From NCBI RefSeq assembly GCF_003116035.1, contig NZ_LGQW01000015.1, positions 2,631,353 through 2,695,352 on the forward strand: DNA of 64,000 nt, given 5' to 3'. The DNA is from Azospirillum sp. TSH64 (lineage in GTDB: Bacteria; Pseudomonadota; Alphaproteobacteria; Azospirillales; Azospirillaceae). Positions 1 to 9,069 of this stretch are shown in pieces (the stretch's first letter is position 1; each line of letters starts with the position of its first letter). Both the position numbers and the translations under genes were made by a program. The notes beneath the pieces are model-generated. The model saw nothing but the letters and a program-made list of their open reading frames with translations. It was not told the DNA's origin and searched no databases.

Positions 1-1142
1 TTGGTGTTGCGGACGTCCATGCTGACGGTGAAGCCGTCGGGATAGCCGGCCTTCGTCAGCAGCTCCTTCGCCTTGGCCGGGTCGTACTTGTAGGGGTTGT
101 CGTTGACGGCCCCCAGGAAGCCCTTGGGCAGGAAGGCCTGATGGACGGCGCCGATGCCGTTCATGATCGTGCCCGCCATGCCGTCATAGTCGACCAGATA
201 CTTGAAGGCCTCGCGCACCTCGGGCTTTGCCAGGGTGGCGTTCTTCTGGTTCAGGCTGAGATACCACAGCGTGCCCTTCGGCGCCTGGACCAGACGGATG
301 GCGTCGCTCGACTTCAGCGGTTCGAACTGCTCCGGCTTCAGGTTGCGCGCGACATCGACGTCGCCCTTCTCCAGCAGCAGGCGCTGGGTCGCCGGTTCCG
401 GGATGTGGCGGATCAGCACGCGCTTCAGCTTCGGGGCGCCGCGCCAGTATTTCGGGTTGGCGTCGAAGGTCAGCAGCTCGCTCGCCTTCCACTGCTTCAG
501 GATGAAGGGGCCGGAGCCGGCGGAGTTGGTCTTCAGCCAGCCGGCGCCGAAATCGCCGTCCTTCTCCTTGCCCTTCACCAGCTTGGAATCGACGATGGAG
601 GCCACGTCTGCGGTCAGGCAATAGAGCACGAAGGTCGGCGCATAGACCTTGTCGGTGGTGAAGACCAGCGTCTTCGGGTCGGTGGCGCGCACCATCTGGT
701 CGACATTCTCGGGCGTCAGGCCGAACTGGGTCAGGATGAAGGCCGGACCCTTGTTCATCTTCACCGCGCGGGAGAAGGACCACGCCACATCCTCGGCCGT
801 CATCGGGTTGCCGGAATGGAAGGCGATGCCATCACGGATCTTGAAGGTGAAGGTCTTGCCGTCGGGCGACACGGTCCAGCTTTCGGCGGCCTCGCCTTCG
901 ATCTTGCTGACGTCGTTGACGTCGAAATGGATCAGCCGGTCATAGACCTGGGCGCTGTATTCCGCACCCGACAGCTCGAAGATCTCGCCGGGGTCGAGGC
1001 TGACGATGTCGTCGAACTGCCACGCCATCACCAGCGCGTCCTTCGGCGTGTCGGCAAGGGCGGGGGCGGCGAAACCGGCGAGGGCGAGAGCGGCGGCACC
1101 AAGAACTGTCTGCGCAATGAGGCCGCGCTTGAAGCTGGTCAT
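1..1142 (-). CDS. Peptide-type ABC transporter substrate-binding protein (family 5), C-terminus cut by window edge
   Basis: About 380 codons are visible; family members are usually 500-540 aa, so the C-terminal quarter lies to the left of the window. It begins ATG at 1142 behind a GGGAGA ribosome site. A signal peptide ends near AAPALADT (residues 24-31), as expected of a periplasmic protein. The mature part has the DppA/OppA fold signatures: a start like VMAWQFDDIVSLDPG, then SAQVYDRL, and the helix TAEDVAWSFSRAV. The family binds di- or oligopeptides, or other solutes such as opines or nickel chelates, and delivers them to an ABC permease. The permease genes are not in the window, so the substrate cannot be named. 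Confidence 0.93.
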   Translation of the reverse strand, partial: MTSFKRGLIAQTVLGAAALALAGFAAPALADTPKDALVMAWQFDDIVSLDPGEIFELSGAEYSAQVYDRLIHFDVNDVSKIEGEAAESWTVSPDGKTFTFKIRDGIAFHSGNPMTAEDVAWSFSRAVKMNKGPAFILTQFGLTPENVDQMVRATDPKTLVFTTDKVYAPTFVLYCLTADVASIVDSKLVKGKEKDGDFGAGWLKTNSAGSGPFILKQWKASELLTFDANPKYWRGAPKLKRVLIRHIPEPATQRLLLEKGDVDVARNLKPEQFEPLKSSDAIRLVQAPKGTLWYLSLNQKNATLAKPEVREAFKYLVDYDGMAGTIMNGIGAVHQAFLPKGFLGAVNDNPYKYDPAKAKELLTKAGYPDGFTVSMDVRNT

Positions 1143-1341
1143 CCGTGAAGTCTCCCTGGAGGCCCGTTCGGGCACTGTTGAGGGACGGAATCTTCCCGCC
1201 GCCTTCCATCGCATGTCAACCCGGCTGGAAGGCAGGTTTGATGTGGGACGGGTTGCAATTCGCAGGGAAAGTGCCTAGCTCCTAACGCCCTCCGGCACCA
1301 TTCTTGTTTTCGCGGATATTCGGCAGAAGGAAACCCCCGTC

Positions 1342-2361
1342 ATGGGCTATACCGTCGCGGTCATCGGCGCCACCGGCAATGTCGGGCGCGAGATCCTGCA
1401 AACGCTGGCCGAGCGGAAGTTCCCGGCCGACAAGGTCATCGCGCTCGCCTCCGAGAAGTCGATCGGCCAGGAGGTGTCCTATGGCGAGGACGAGATCCTC
1501 AAGGTCCAGGATCTCAACAAGTTCGACTTCCATGGCGTGGACATCGTGCTGTCGTCGCCCGGCGCCAAGGTGTCGGCCATCCATGTGCCGCGGGCGGCCG
1601 CCGCCGGGGCGATGGTGATCGACAACACCTCGCAGTTCCGCATGGATCCCGACGTGCCGCTGGTGGTGCCGGAGGTGAACCCGGAGACGCTGGTCGGCTA
1701 TCGCAAGCGCGGCATCATCGCCAACCCCAACGGTGCCACCATCCAGATGGCGGTGGCGCTAAAGCCCCTGCACGACCGTTTCAAGATCCGCCGCGTCGTG
1801 GTGTCGACCTACCAGTCGGTGTCGGGCGCCGGCAAGGAGGCGATGGACGAGTTGTTCACCCAGACCCGCGCCATCTTCGTCAACGATCCGGTCGCCAAGA
1901 GCGTCTTCCCCAAACAGATCGCCTTCAACGTCATCCCCCACATCGACAGCTTCATGGAGGACGGCTCCACCAGGGAAGAGTGGAAGATGACGGTGGAGAC
2001 CAAGAAGATCCTCGATCCGAAGATCAAGGTCGCTGCAACCTGCGTCCGCGTGCCGACCTTCATCGGCCATGCCCTGTCGATCAACATCGAGACGGAGGAA
2101 CCGATCAGCGCCGAGGAGGCCCGCCTCGTCCTGCGCGCCGCCCCCGGCATCTCGGTGATCGACCTGCAGACCGGCGACGGCTATGTCACCCCGGTGGAGA
2201 TCGCCGGCGAAAACCCGGTCTTCGTCAGCCGCATCCGCGACGACATCACGGTGGAGAACGGCCTGTCCTTCTGGTGCGTCGCCGACAACCTGCGCAAGGG
2301 CGCCGCGCTGAATGCCGTGCAGATCGCCGAGCTGCTGGTGCGCGATTACATGGTGGAGTGA
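1342..2361 (+). CDS. asd: Aspartate-semialdehyde dehydrogenase homologue with catalytic Cys replaced by Gly
   Basis: 339 aa, full family length. The N-terminal NADP-binding motif GATGNVGRE (residues 8-16) is intact. So are TYQSVSGAGKEAMDEL, NVIPHIDSFMEDG, EEWKMTVETKKI and CVRVPTFIGH, which carries the general-base His. Asd reduces aspartyl phosphate to aspartate semialdehyde for Lys, Met and Thr synthesis. The active-site loop, normally NPNCSTIQM, reads NPNGATIQM here, so the cysteine that forms the thioacyl intermediate is Gly131 (codon 1732-1734, GGT). Everything else looks under selection. It may be a paralogue with a changed role, or non-catalytic, with a canonical Asd elsewhere. The start ATG at 1342 follows AAGGA. 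It is a monocistronic gene, and no lysine, methionine or threonine synthesis gene is adjacent. Confidence 0.9.
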   Translation: MGYTVAVIGATGNVGREILQTLAERKFPADKVIALASEKSIGQEVSYGEDEILKVQDLNKFDFHGVDIVLSSPGAKVSAIHVPRAAAAGAMVIDNTSQFRMDPDVPLVVPEVNPETLVGYRKRGIIANPNGATIQMAVALKPLHDRFKIRRVVVSTYQSVSGAGKEAMDELFTQTRAIFVNDPVAKSVFPKQIAFNVIPHIDSFMEDGSTREEWKMTVETKKILDPKIKVAATCVRVPTFIGHALSINIETEEPISAEEARLVLRAAPGISVIDLQTGDGYVTPVEIAGENPVFVSRIRDDITVENGLSFWCVADNLRKGAALNAVQIAELLVRDYMVE

Positions 2362-2447
2362 AGGGACGGGGGGGGGCGGATTGCCGGCGCTTCCCACCCT
2401 TCCAAATTGTCGGTAGGCTGAACCGTCCCACCTGACCGGGCGGTTCC

Positions 2448-3758
2448 GTGCTCCGCATCCTGCCGCTGTTGTGCCTCGTCCTGCTGATGCTCACCGGGTG
2501 CGGCGTCGATGCCGACCAGGATGTGCTGTGCCGGAAACTGATCCCGGCCTTCGAACCCGGCCGCGTCACCGACCTGTCCACCCGCAGCTACACTGAGGAC
2601 AAGCGGGTGCTGCGCGTCGATTACCGCAGCGGCAGCCAGTCCCACTGGATCGCCTGCCGTTTCGCCGGCACGTCGATGGAGGAGGGGCGGCGCACCCTGG
2701 TGGCGGTGGCGACCGATCGCAGCGGCTGGCTGACCGAGATGCGCTTCGCCATGCTCCAGCAATGGCTGCGCATCAAGCCGCCGCGCGACGCCATCGGCGG
2801 GGTCGTCGAGACTGAAAGGCCGCCGCCGACGCGCTGGACGCCCGCCCTGTTCCTGGCCCAACAAATCATCAATGCCGCCACGGTCGCCTGCGTCTATGGG
2901 CTGCTCGCGCTGGGCTACACGCTGGTCTACGCCATCCTCGGCCAGATCAATCTGGCGATGGGGGAGTTGACGATGGTCGGCGCCATGGTGACGGCGATGG
3001 CGGCGGCCGGGCTCGGCATGGCCGGCTGGGCGACATGGCCGCCGGCGCTGCTGGGCGTGCTGGTGCTGGTGATCGGCTTCACCGCGGTGCAGGGCTGGAC
3101 GATGGACCGGCTGGTCTTCCGCCGACTGCGCGGGGTGCGCAGCCACACGCCGCTGATCGTCGCGGTCGGGCTGTCCATTGCCTATCAGGAGGGGGTGCGG
3201 CTGCTGCATGGCGCGCGCGACTGGTGGCCGGCGCCGGTGCTGACCGGACGCTACGACCTGCTGAGCGACGGCGCCTTCACCGTCACCGCGCTGGCCGCGC
3301 AGTTGGCGATCCTGGTGCTGACCGGCGGGCTTTATGCCGCGCTTTGGGGAATCATGCAGCGCACCGCCTTCGGCCGGGCGCATCGCGCCTGCACCGACGA
3401 CATCGCGGCGGCGGAACTGGTGGGGGTGGACGTCAACCGCACGGTAGCGGCGACCTTCGCCATCGGCGGCGGACTGGCCGCGGCGGCGGGGGCGGTGATC
3501 GCGCTCTATTACGGCGGGGTGAACTTCTTTACCGGTTACCTGATCGGCTTCAAGGCGCTGGCCGCGGCGGTGGTCGGCGGCATCGGCTCGGTGCCGGGGG
3601 CGATGCTCGGCGGCGCCCTACTGGGGCTGGTCGAGACCTTCTGGTCAGCCTATTTCGCGCTCGCCTACAAGGACATCGTGGCGTTCGGGCTGCTGACGCT
3701 TTTCCTGATCTATCGGCCGCAGGGACTGATGGGACAGGCAAGGGGCAGGGGGGACTAG
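2448..3758 (+). CDS. LivH-type branched-chain amino acid/urea ABC permease with N-terminal lipoprotein-like domain
   Basis: 436 aa from a GTG start. Residues 1-18 form a lipoprotein signal (LLMLTGC, lipobox Cys18). Residues 19 to about 120 are soluble with two more Cys (CRKLIP, WIACRF). From about residue 130 the LivH permease fold begins with ALGYTLVYAILGQINLAMGE, followed by six or more membrane spans, the GVDVNRTVAATFAIGG segment and the C-terminal IYRPQGLMG. LivH-family proteins form the membrane channel of high-affinity Leu/Ile/Val or urea importers. UrtB also carries an N-terminal extracytoplasmic extension, so UrtB is the closest known arrangement. No LivM, LivG, LivF or binding-protein gene is adjacent. 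The substrate is unknown, and the lipobox may instead act as an ordinary signal anchor. Confidence 0.85.
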   Translation: MLRILPLLCLVLLMLTGCGVDADQDVLCRKLIPAFEPGRVTDLSTRSYTEDKRVLRVDYRSGSQSHWIACRFAGTSMEEGRRTLVAVATDRSGWLTEMRFAMLQQWLRIKPPRDAIGGVVETERPPPTRWTPALFLAQQIINAATVACVYGLLALGYTLVYAILGQINLAMGELTMVGAMVTAMAAAGLGMAGWATWPPALLGVLVLVIGFTAVQGWTMDRLVFRRLRGVRSHTPLIVAVGLSIAYQEGVRLLHGARDWWPAPVLTGRYDLLSDGAFTVTALAAQLAILVLTGGLYAALWGIMQRTAFGRAHRACTDDIAAAELVGVDVNRTVAATFAIGGGLAAAAGAVIALYYGGVNFFTGYLIGFKALAAAVVGGIGSVPGAMLGGALLGLVETFWSAYFALAYKDIVAFGLLTLFLIYRPQGLMGQARGRGD

Positions 3759-3778
3759 CGAGAAAGCTTTGGCGTGGG

Positions 3779-3812
3779 CGCCCCCTCCCTCCGCAGTCGG
3801 ACAGAGGGGGCG
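3779..3812. terminator. Hairpin between convergent livH-like gene and leuC
   Basis: CGCCCCCTC (3779-3787) pairs with GAGGGGGCG (3804-3812), and an inner TCCG-CAGT-CGGA stem extends it. It lies between two convergent stop codons. There is no T run on either side, so this is a hairpin of terminator type rather than a classical intrinsic terminator. Confidence 0.5.
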
Positions 3813-3820
3813 AAGAGCCC

Positions 3821-5224
3821 TTACAGCGTGCGGACGTCCGTCAGGTGGCCGGTCACCGCCGCCGCCACGGCCATCGCCGGGCTGACGAGGTGGGTGCGGC
3901 CGCCGCGGCCCTGACGGCCTTCGAAGTTGCGGTTCGAGGTCGAGGCGCTGCGCTCGCCCGGGGCCAGACGGTCGGCGTTCATCGCCAAGCACATGGAGCA
4001 GCCCGGCTCGCGCCACTCGAAGCCGGCCTCGGTGAAGATCTTGTCCAGACCCTCTTCCTCGGCCTGCTCCTTGACCAGACCCGAACCGGGGACCACCAGG
4101 GCGCGGACGCCCTCGGCGACCTTGCGGCCCTTGGCGAGGTCGGCGGCGGCGCGCAGGTCTTCGATGCGGCCGTTGGTGCAGGAGCCGATGAACACGGTGT
4201 CGACCTTGACGCTCGACAGCGGCTGGCCGGGGGTCAGGCCCATGTAGGCGAGCGAGCGCTCGACGGCGGCGCGCTTGCCCTCGTCGGCGATGTCGGCCGG
4301 GTTCGGGACGGTCGCGGTGATCGGCAGCACGTCTTCCGGGCTGGTGCCCCAGGTAACCTGCGGCGCGATGTCGGCGGCGTTCAGCACGACGGTGGCGTCA
4401 TAGACCGCGCCCTCGTCCGACGGCAGCGTCTTCCAGTACTGAACGGCCTGCTCGAAGGCGCCGGCCTTCGGCGCCAGGGAGCGGCCCTGCACATACTCGA
4501 AGGTCTTCTCGTCCGGGGCGATCAGGCCGGCGCGGGCGCCGCCTTCGATGGCCATGTTGCAGACGGTCATGCGGCCTTCCATCGACAGGTCGCGGATGGC
4601 TTCGCCCGCGAACTCGATGACGTAGCCGGTACCGCCGGCGGTGCCGATCTTGCCGATGATGGCCAGCACGATGTCCTTGGCGGTGACGCCGGGATTCACC
4701 TTGCCGTCCACGCGGATCAGCATGTTCTTGGCCGGCTTCTGCAGCAGGGTCTGGGTGGCCAGCACATGCTCCACCTCCGACGTGCCGATGCCGAAGGCCA
4801 GGGCGCCGAAGGCACCATGGGTGGCGGTGTGGCTGTCGCCGCAGACGATGGTGGCGCCGGGCAGGGTGAAGCCCTGTTCCGGACCGACGATGTGGACGAT
4901 GCCCTGGCGGACGTCGTCCATCGGGAAATAGCGCACGCCGAAGTCGCGGGCGTTCTTGTCCAGCGTCTCCACCTGGATCCGGCTCTCCTCCTCGGTGATA
5001 CCCTTGGAGCGGTCGGTGGTGGGGACGTTGTGATCGGGCACGGCGAGAGTGGCTTCCGGACGCCGCACCTGGCGGCCGGCAACACGCAGTCCTTCGAACG
5101 CCTGCGGGCTGGTCACTTCATGGACCAGATGGCGGTCGATATAGAGGATGCAGGTGCCGTCGTCCTGGCGATGCACGACGTGGCTGTCCCAGATCTTGTC
5201 GAACAGAGTGCGCGGCTTGGACAT
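3821..5224 (-). CDS. leuC: 3-isopropylmalate dehydratase large subunit
   Basis: 467 aa, the normal length. LeuC with LeuD isomerises 2-isopropylmalate to 3-isopropylmalate in leucine synthesis, using a 4Fe-4S cluster. The three cluster cysteines are visible in [13 protein letters not shown] and [11 protein letters not shown], and the aconitase signature [21 protein letters not shown] is present in parts. I chose ATG 5224 ([17 protein letters not shown]), preceded by GAGAGAG. The frame stays open for 28 more codons upstream, but that stretch does not look like LeuC. leuD is not in the window; the next gene on this strand belongs to another function. Confidence 0.97.
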   Translation of the reverse strand: MSKPRTLFDKIWDSHVVHRQDDGTCILYIDRHLVHEVTSPQAFEGLRVAGRQVRRPEATLAVPDHNVPTTDRSKGITEEESRIQVETLDKNARDFGVRYFPMDDVRQGIVHIVGPEQGFTLPGATIVCGDSHTATHGAFGALAFGIGTSEVEHVLATQTLLQKPAKNMLIRVDGKVNPGVTAKDIVLAIIGKIGTAGGTGYVIEFAGEAIRDLSMEGRMTVCNMAIEGGARAGLIAPDEKTFEYVQGRSLAPKAGAFEQAVQYWKTLPSDEGAVYDATVVLNAADIAPQVTWGTSPEDVLPITATVPNPADIADEGKRAAVERSLAYMGLTPGQPLSSVKVDTVFIGSCTNGRIEDLRAAADLAKGRKVAEGVRALVVPGSGLVKEQAEEEGLDKIFTEAGFEWREPGCSMCLAMNADRLAPGERSASTSNRNFEGRQGRGGRTHLVSPAMAVAAAVTGHLTDVRTL

Positions 5225-5389
5225 CGGAAAAACTCTCTCTCGCGGTACGACAGGCGCAGAAGAAACGGAGGCCGCACCATAGCCTTGTGTCGTGCCGGGG
5301 ACAAGCATTGCGCTACGTCTGTCGTCGCAAGCCTGTCCCCCGCAATATTATGACACTGGAGGCCGATGAGAGGGCCGGTGAGGGGGTGC

Positions 5390-6805
5390 TCAGGGCAGCA
5401 TCTTGCCAGGGTTCAGCAGACCGTTGGGGTCGAGCGTCGCCTTGATGGCGCGCAGCATGTCGAACTCGACCGGGCCCTTGATGGCCGGCATCTCGTCCTT
5501 CTTGAAGCGGCCGACGCCATGCTCGGCGGAGATCGAGCCGTCGAGCTTGAAGATCACCTCGTTCACCACATGGCAGATCTCGTCCCAGCGGTCGAGATAG
5601 GCCTTGGTGTCGGCACCCTCGGGCTGGCTGAGGTTGAAGTGGATGTTGCCGTCGCCGACATGGCCGAAGGGGGTCGGGCGGATGCCGGGGCATGCCTCGG
5701 CCACCGCCGCTTCCGCCAGGTCGATGAACTCGGCGACGCGGGACACCGGGATCGACACGTCGTTCTTGATCGAGCCGCCCTCGAACTTCTGCGCCTCGAC
5801 GATGGCCTCGCGGATGAACCACAGCTGCTTGGCCTGGGCGTCGGACTGGGCCAGCGTGGCGTCGGTCGCCAGTTCGGCCTCGAACGCCTCGCCCAGCGCG
5901 GTCTCCACCGTCTCCTGGAAGGCGTCGGACTTGGTGCCGGCGGTCAGCTCGGTCAGGACATACCAGGGCGACGGCTCCGACAGCGGGTCGATGGTGCCGG
6001 CAACATGCTTCAGCGCGAAATCCAGGCAGCGGCGCGACATCAGCTCGAAGGCCGAGACGGCGTCGCCGGAGGCGGCGCGCAGGCGGGCCAGCAGCTCGAT
6101 GGCGGCGGCCGGGCTCGGCACTGCGACGAAGGCGGTGATCGACTGGCGCGGGCGCGGGAACAGCTTCAGCACCGCGGCGGTGACGATGCCCAGCGTGCCT
6201 TCGGCGCCGATGAACAGGTTCTTCAGGTCATAGCCGGTGTTGTTCTTGCGCAGGCGGCGCATGCCGTCCCAGACGCGGCCGTCGGCCAGCACCACCTCCA
6301 GCCCCAGCACGAGGTCGCGGGTGTTGCCGTAGCGCAGGACGTTGATGCCGCCGGCGTTGGTGGAGATCAGGCCGCCGATCTGCGCCGTGCCCTCCGCCCC
6401 CAGGCTCAGCGGGAACAGGCGGTCGGCGTCGGCCGCGGCCTCCTGGATGGCGGTCAGCACCACGCCGGCCTCGACAGTCATGGTGTAGTTCAGCGTGTCG
6501 ATGTCGCGGATGCGGTTCAGGCGCGACAGGCTGAGAACGATCTCGCGCCCGTCCTCATACGGGATGGAGCCGCCGACGAGGCTGGTGTTGCCACCCTGCG
6601 GCACGATGGGAATGCCGGCCTCGGCGCAGATCTTCACGACCGCCGCCACCTCGGCGGTGTTGGCCGGGCGGACCACCGCCGGGCTGTTGCCCTTGAAACG
6701 CCCGCGCCACTCCGCAAGGTAGGGGGCCATGTCGGCGGCGTCGGTGAGGATGCCGGACGGGCCGACGATGGCGCGGATCTGGTCGAGGGCGGCGGCGACG
6801 GTCAT
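5390..6805 (-). CDS. FAD-binding 2-hydroxyacid dehydrogenase, GlcD/D-2-hydroxyglutarate dehydrogenase type
   Basis: 471 aa. The N-terminal FAD_binding_4 domain runs from about residue 40 to 180 (VVRPANTAEVAAVVKICA, PQGGNTSLVGGS, GLISTNAGGINVLRYGN). The C-terminal FAD-oxidase domain has the expected GHVGDGNIHFN and SAEHGVGRFKKDEM. The family oxidises D-2-hydroxy acids such as glycolate, D-lactate or D-2-hydroxyglutarate. No GlcE or GlcF subunit gene follows, which favours a stand-alone D-lactate or D-2-hydroxyglutarate dehydrogenase over glycolate oxidase. It lies 68 bp downstream of nothing co-directional except the EamA exporter gene, so co-transcription with that gene is possible. The substrate is not certain. 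Confidence 0.88.
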   Translation of the reverse strand: MTVAAALDQIRAIVGPSGILTDAADMAPYLAEWRGRFKGNSPAVVRPANTAEVAAVVKICAEAGIPIVPQGGNTSLVGGSIPYEDGREIVLSLSRLNRIRDIDTLNYTMTVEAGVVLTAIQEAAADADRLFPLSLGAEGTAQIGGLISTNAGGINVLRYGNTRDLVLGLEVVLADGRVWDGMRRLRKNNTGYDLKNLFIGAEGTLGIVTAAVLKLFPRPRQSITAFVAVPSPAAAIELLARLRAASGDAVSAFELMSRRCLDFALKHVAGTIDPLSEPSPWYVLTELTAGTKSDAFQETVETALGEAFEAELATDATLAQSDAQAKQLWFIREAIVEAQKFEGGSIKNDVSIPVSRVAEFIDLAEAAVAEACPGIRPTPFGHVGDGNIHFNLSQPEGADTKAYLDRWDEICHVVNEVIFKLDGSISAEHGVGRFKKDEMPAIKGPVEFDMLRAIKATLDPNGLLNPGKMLP

Positions 6806-6873
6806 GGCAAGGCGTCCAGGGCAGGTTGAGGGGCTTGCAATCGTTCCCTTCTAACGTCTTCGCCGACCATTTT

Positions 6874-7818
6874 CTATCCTTTGGCGGCCGATGCGGATCT
6901 GCGTTGCCCCAGCCGTGCGAACAGCCTTCCATCGATGGCGGCAAGGCCGCCGGCGATCAGCGCCATGCCGATCCCATGCCGCACCGCCAGCCGCTCGCCG
7001 AGAAACAGGCCGCCCAGCAGGATGGCGCTGACCGGGATCAGGAACGTGACGAGCATCAGGTTGGTCGCCCCGGCGGAAGCCAGGACGCGAAAGAAGATGA
7101 CGTAGGCCAGGGCGGTGGACAGCAGGGCGATGCCGACGACGGCACCCCAGGCGGCCGTACTGGGCATTGGCAGGGTCCAGGGACGATCAACCAGCAGGGC
7201 CACCGGCACCAGCATCAGGGTGGAGGCGGTGACCTGCCCCGTCGCGGTAACCAGCGGCGACACTCCCATGCCCTTGAACCGGCGACCGAAGATGCCGGCG
7301 AAGGAGTAGGACAGGGCGGCACCCAGCACCGCAAGCTGCGGCAGCAACCCGTTTCCCAGCCCGGCCAGTGCCGTCGGGCCGATCATGACCGCCACGCCGG
7401 CGAAGCCGACGAGCACCCCGGCCAGCCGGTTGCCGGTCATCTTCTCATCTCGGGTCAGGACATGCGCAACCAGGACGCCGAACAGCGGGGTGGTGGCGTT
7501 GAGGACCGAGGCGACGCCGCTGGAGATCTGCGTCTGTCCCCAGACGATCAGGCAGAAGGGAACGAGGTTGTTCAATACCCCCATGGCGAAGAAGGCGGCC
7601 CATGTCCGGCGGTCCCGCGGCATCGGCAGTCCCAGGATCCGCAACAGCCCGCCGAGTGCCAGGGCCGCCAGCGCGACCCGCATGGCGACGATGGTGAGCG
7701 GCGGCAATTCCCGTACGGCGATGCCGACGAAGAAAAAGGAACCGCCCCACAGGATCGAAAGCGCGACCAGGAGGCCCCAGTCGGTCAGGTCCATCGGCTT
7801 GTGGCTCGGTGCGGTCAT
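6874..7818 (-). CDS. EamA/DMT-superfamily exporter
   Basis: 314 aa with about ten predicted membrane helices in two EamA repeats (DWGLLVALSILWGGSFFFVG near the N-terminus and LSYSFAGIFGRRFKG opening the second half). The family exports amino acids, nucleosides or other metabolites across the inner membrane, and the sequence alone does not give the substrate. A LysR regulator is divergently transcribed 300 bp away, the usual place for a regulator of a small exporter. The downstream FAD oxidase lies on the same strand after a 68 bp gap. Confidence 0.9.
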   Translation of the reverse strand: MTAPSHKPMDLTDWGLLVALSILWGGSFFFVGIAVRELPPLTIVAMRVALAALALGGLLRILGLPMPRDRRTWAAFFAMGVLNNLVPFCLIVWGQTQISSGVASVLNATTPLFGVLVAHVLTRDEKMTGNRLAGVLVGFAGVAVMIGPTALAGLGNGLLPQLAVLGAALSYSFAGIFGRRFKGMGVSPLVTATGQVTASTLMLVPVALLVDRPWTLPMPSTAAWGAVVGIALLSTALAYVIFFRVLASAGATNLMLVTFLIPVSAILLGGLFLGERLAVRHGIGMALIAGGLAAIDGRLFARLGQRRSASAAKG

Positions 7819-8118
7819 CGGGCAGCCTCCATTGATGGCTTATGAGTGTTCGTCCATATCCGTGTCCGGGGCTGGACATACCGGGTTCCGGCATCCTGCA
7901 CGGCGGTGCCGGCCAGTCGCGATCCGTTTCTTGCGGTGGAATTGCCATCGCCGTCGAAACGGATGTTTCAGGCGCCCGTGCCATGATTTCGGGCTTGACC
8001 CGCGCGTCCCGCCATTGGGCGGCCTTCCCTGCTCAATCAAGCTGAGCTAAAATTAACGTCCAATTCCGGTATTGTGCAAACGAGCCTTTTTCCAAATTCA
8101 GTTGAGATTTCTTAAATC
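7819..8118. other. Intergenic region between divergent EamA exporter and LysR gene
   Basis: 300 bp without a credible gene. The part nearest lysR (about 8040-8118) is unusually AT-rich for this chromosome and probably carries both promoters and the LysR site. On the minus strand TTGCAC and TTAATT are 17 bp apart, a weak sigma-70-like pair pointing at the exporter. I could not find a convincing T-N11-A operator. Confidence 0.4.
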
Positions 8119-9069
8119 ATGATGCTTTCCCTGCCGCCGCTTGCGGGCCTGCGCGCCTTCGAAGCGACCGCGCGTCACCTCAGCATGACTGTTGCCGCGC
8201 GGGAGTTGAATGTCACACCCGGCGCGGTCAGCCTCCAGGTCAAGGAATTGGAAACGGTGCTTGGCTTGCGGCTGTTCGAACGCAGGCCGCGCAGCCTCGC
8301 CTTGACCGCCGAGGGGGCGGCCTATCATGCGGCCATCCGGACCGCTTTCCGCCTGATGCGGGACGCGACCGCCGAACTCACGGCAGGGCGCCGCAGGCCG
8401 GAACTGACGCTGTCCTGCACCCCGGCCTTCGCCGTTCAATGGCTGGTTCCGCGTCTGCCGCGGTTCGAGGAGGCGGCGCCCGGGATCGATGTACGGATCG
8501 GGGTCACCAACCGGCTCGTCGATTTCGCGCAGGACCGCGTCGACGTCGCCGTGCGTCACGGGCTGGGCGCTTACGAAGGCCTATGTGCCGAGCGATTGAT
8601 CGACGACGAGCTGGTTCCGGTGTGCAGTCCTGACTATCTGCGCACCGCACCGCCGGTTCGGCATCCGGCCGATCTGGCAGCCGATCCGGCAGAAGGGCCA
8701 GTGGCTCACCGGCTTCTGCATGACGAGCACCGCGGGGATTGGGCGCTCTGGTTCCGGGCCGCCGGCGTGCCGGATACGGGCGCGGATCGCGGGCCGGTTT
8801 TCGCCGATGGCAACGGGGTGATGGAGGCTGCCAAGGCCGGATTGGGGGTAGCGCTGGTCCGGGACCGTTTTGCCGCCGACGATCTCGCAGCGGGGCGGCT
8901 TGTCGTCCTGTTCGACCAGCGCCTGTCGAACGGCCTCGCCTATCACCTCGTCTATCCTGGCGGGGCGGAGGAAAAGCCGGCGGTGGCCGCCTTTCTCCGC
9001 TGGATCAGGGCAGAGGCCGGCAGCGCCCTTATCCCCGCGGCGCCGCCGCCCGGCGCAGGCGGTCGTTGA
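8119..9069 (+). CDS. LysR-family transcriptional regulator, GcvA-like
   Basis: 316 aa. Residues 1-60 form the winged helix-turn-helix (LPPLAGLRAFEATARHLSMT, ELNVTPGAVSLQVKELE). The rest is the two-lobed effector-binding domain, with the GcvA-type segment RLPRFEEAAPGIDVRIG. Regulators of this type usually control the divergent neighbour, so the EamA exporter is the probable target. The last 41 bp overlap the end of the convergent Sua5/TsaC gene. The protein ends in a Pro/Ala-rich tail (PAAPPPGAGGR), so the overlap affects only non-conserved sequence. Confidence 0.93.
   Translation: MMLSLPPLAGLRAFEATARHLSMTVAARELNVTPGAVSLQVKELETVLGLRLFERRPRSLALTAEGAAYHAAIRTAFRLMRDATAELTAGRRRPELTLSCTPAFAVQWLVPRLPRFEEAAPGIDVRIGVTNRLVDFAQDRVDVAVRHGLGAYEGLCAERLIDDELVPVCSPDYLRTAPPVRHPADLAADPAEGPVAHRLLHDEHRGDWALWFRAAGVPDTGADRGPVFADGNGVMEAAKAGLGVALVRDRFAADDLAAGRLVVLFDQRLSNGLAYHLVYPGGAEEKPAVAAFLRWIRAEAGSALIPAAPPPGAGGR

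Noticed and set aside
3035-5353. A 772-codon + strand frame spanning the livH-like gene and leuC
   Set aside because: It crosses two real genes and their terminator, and has shadow composition.
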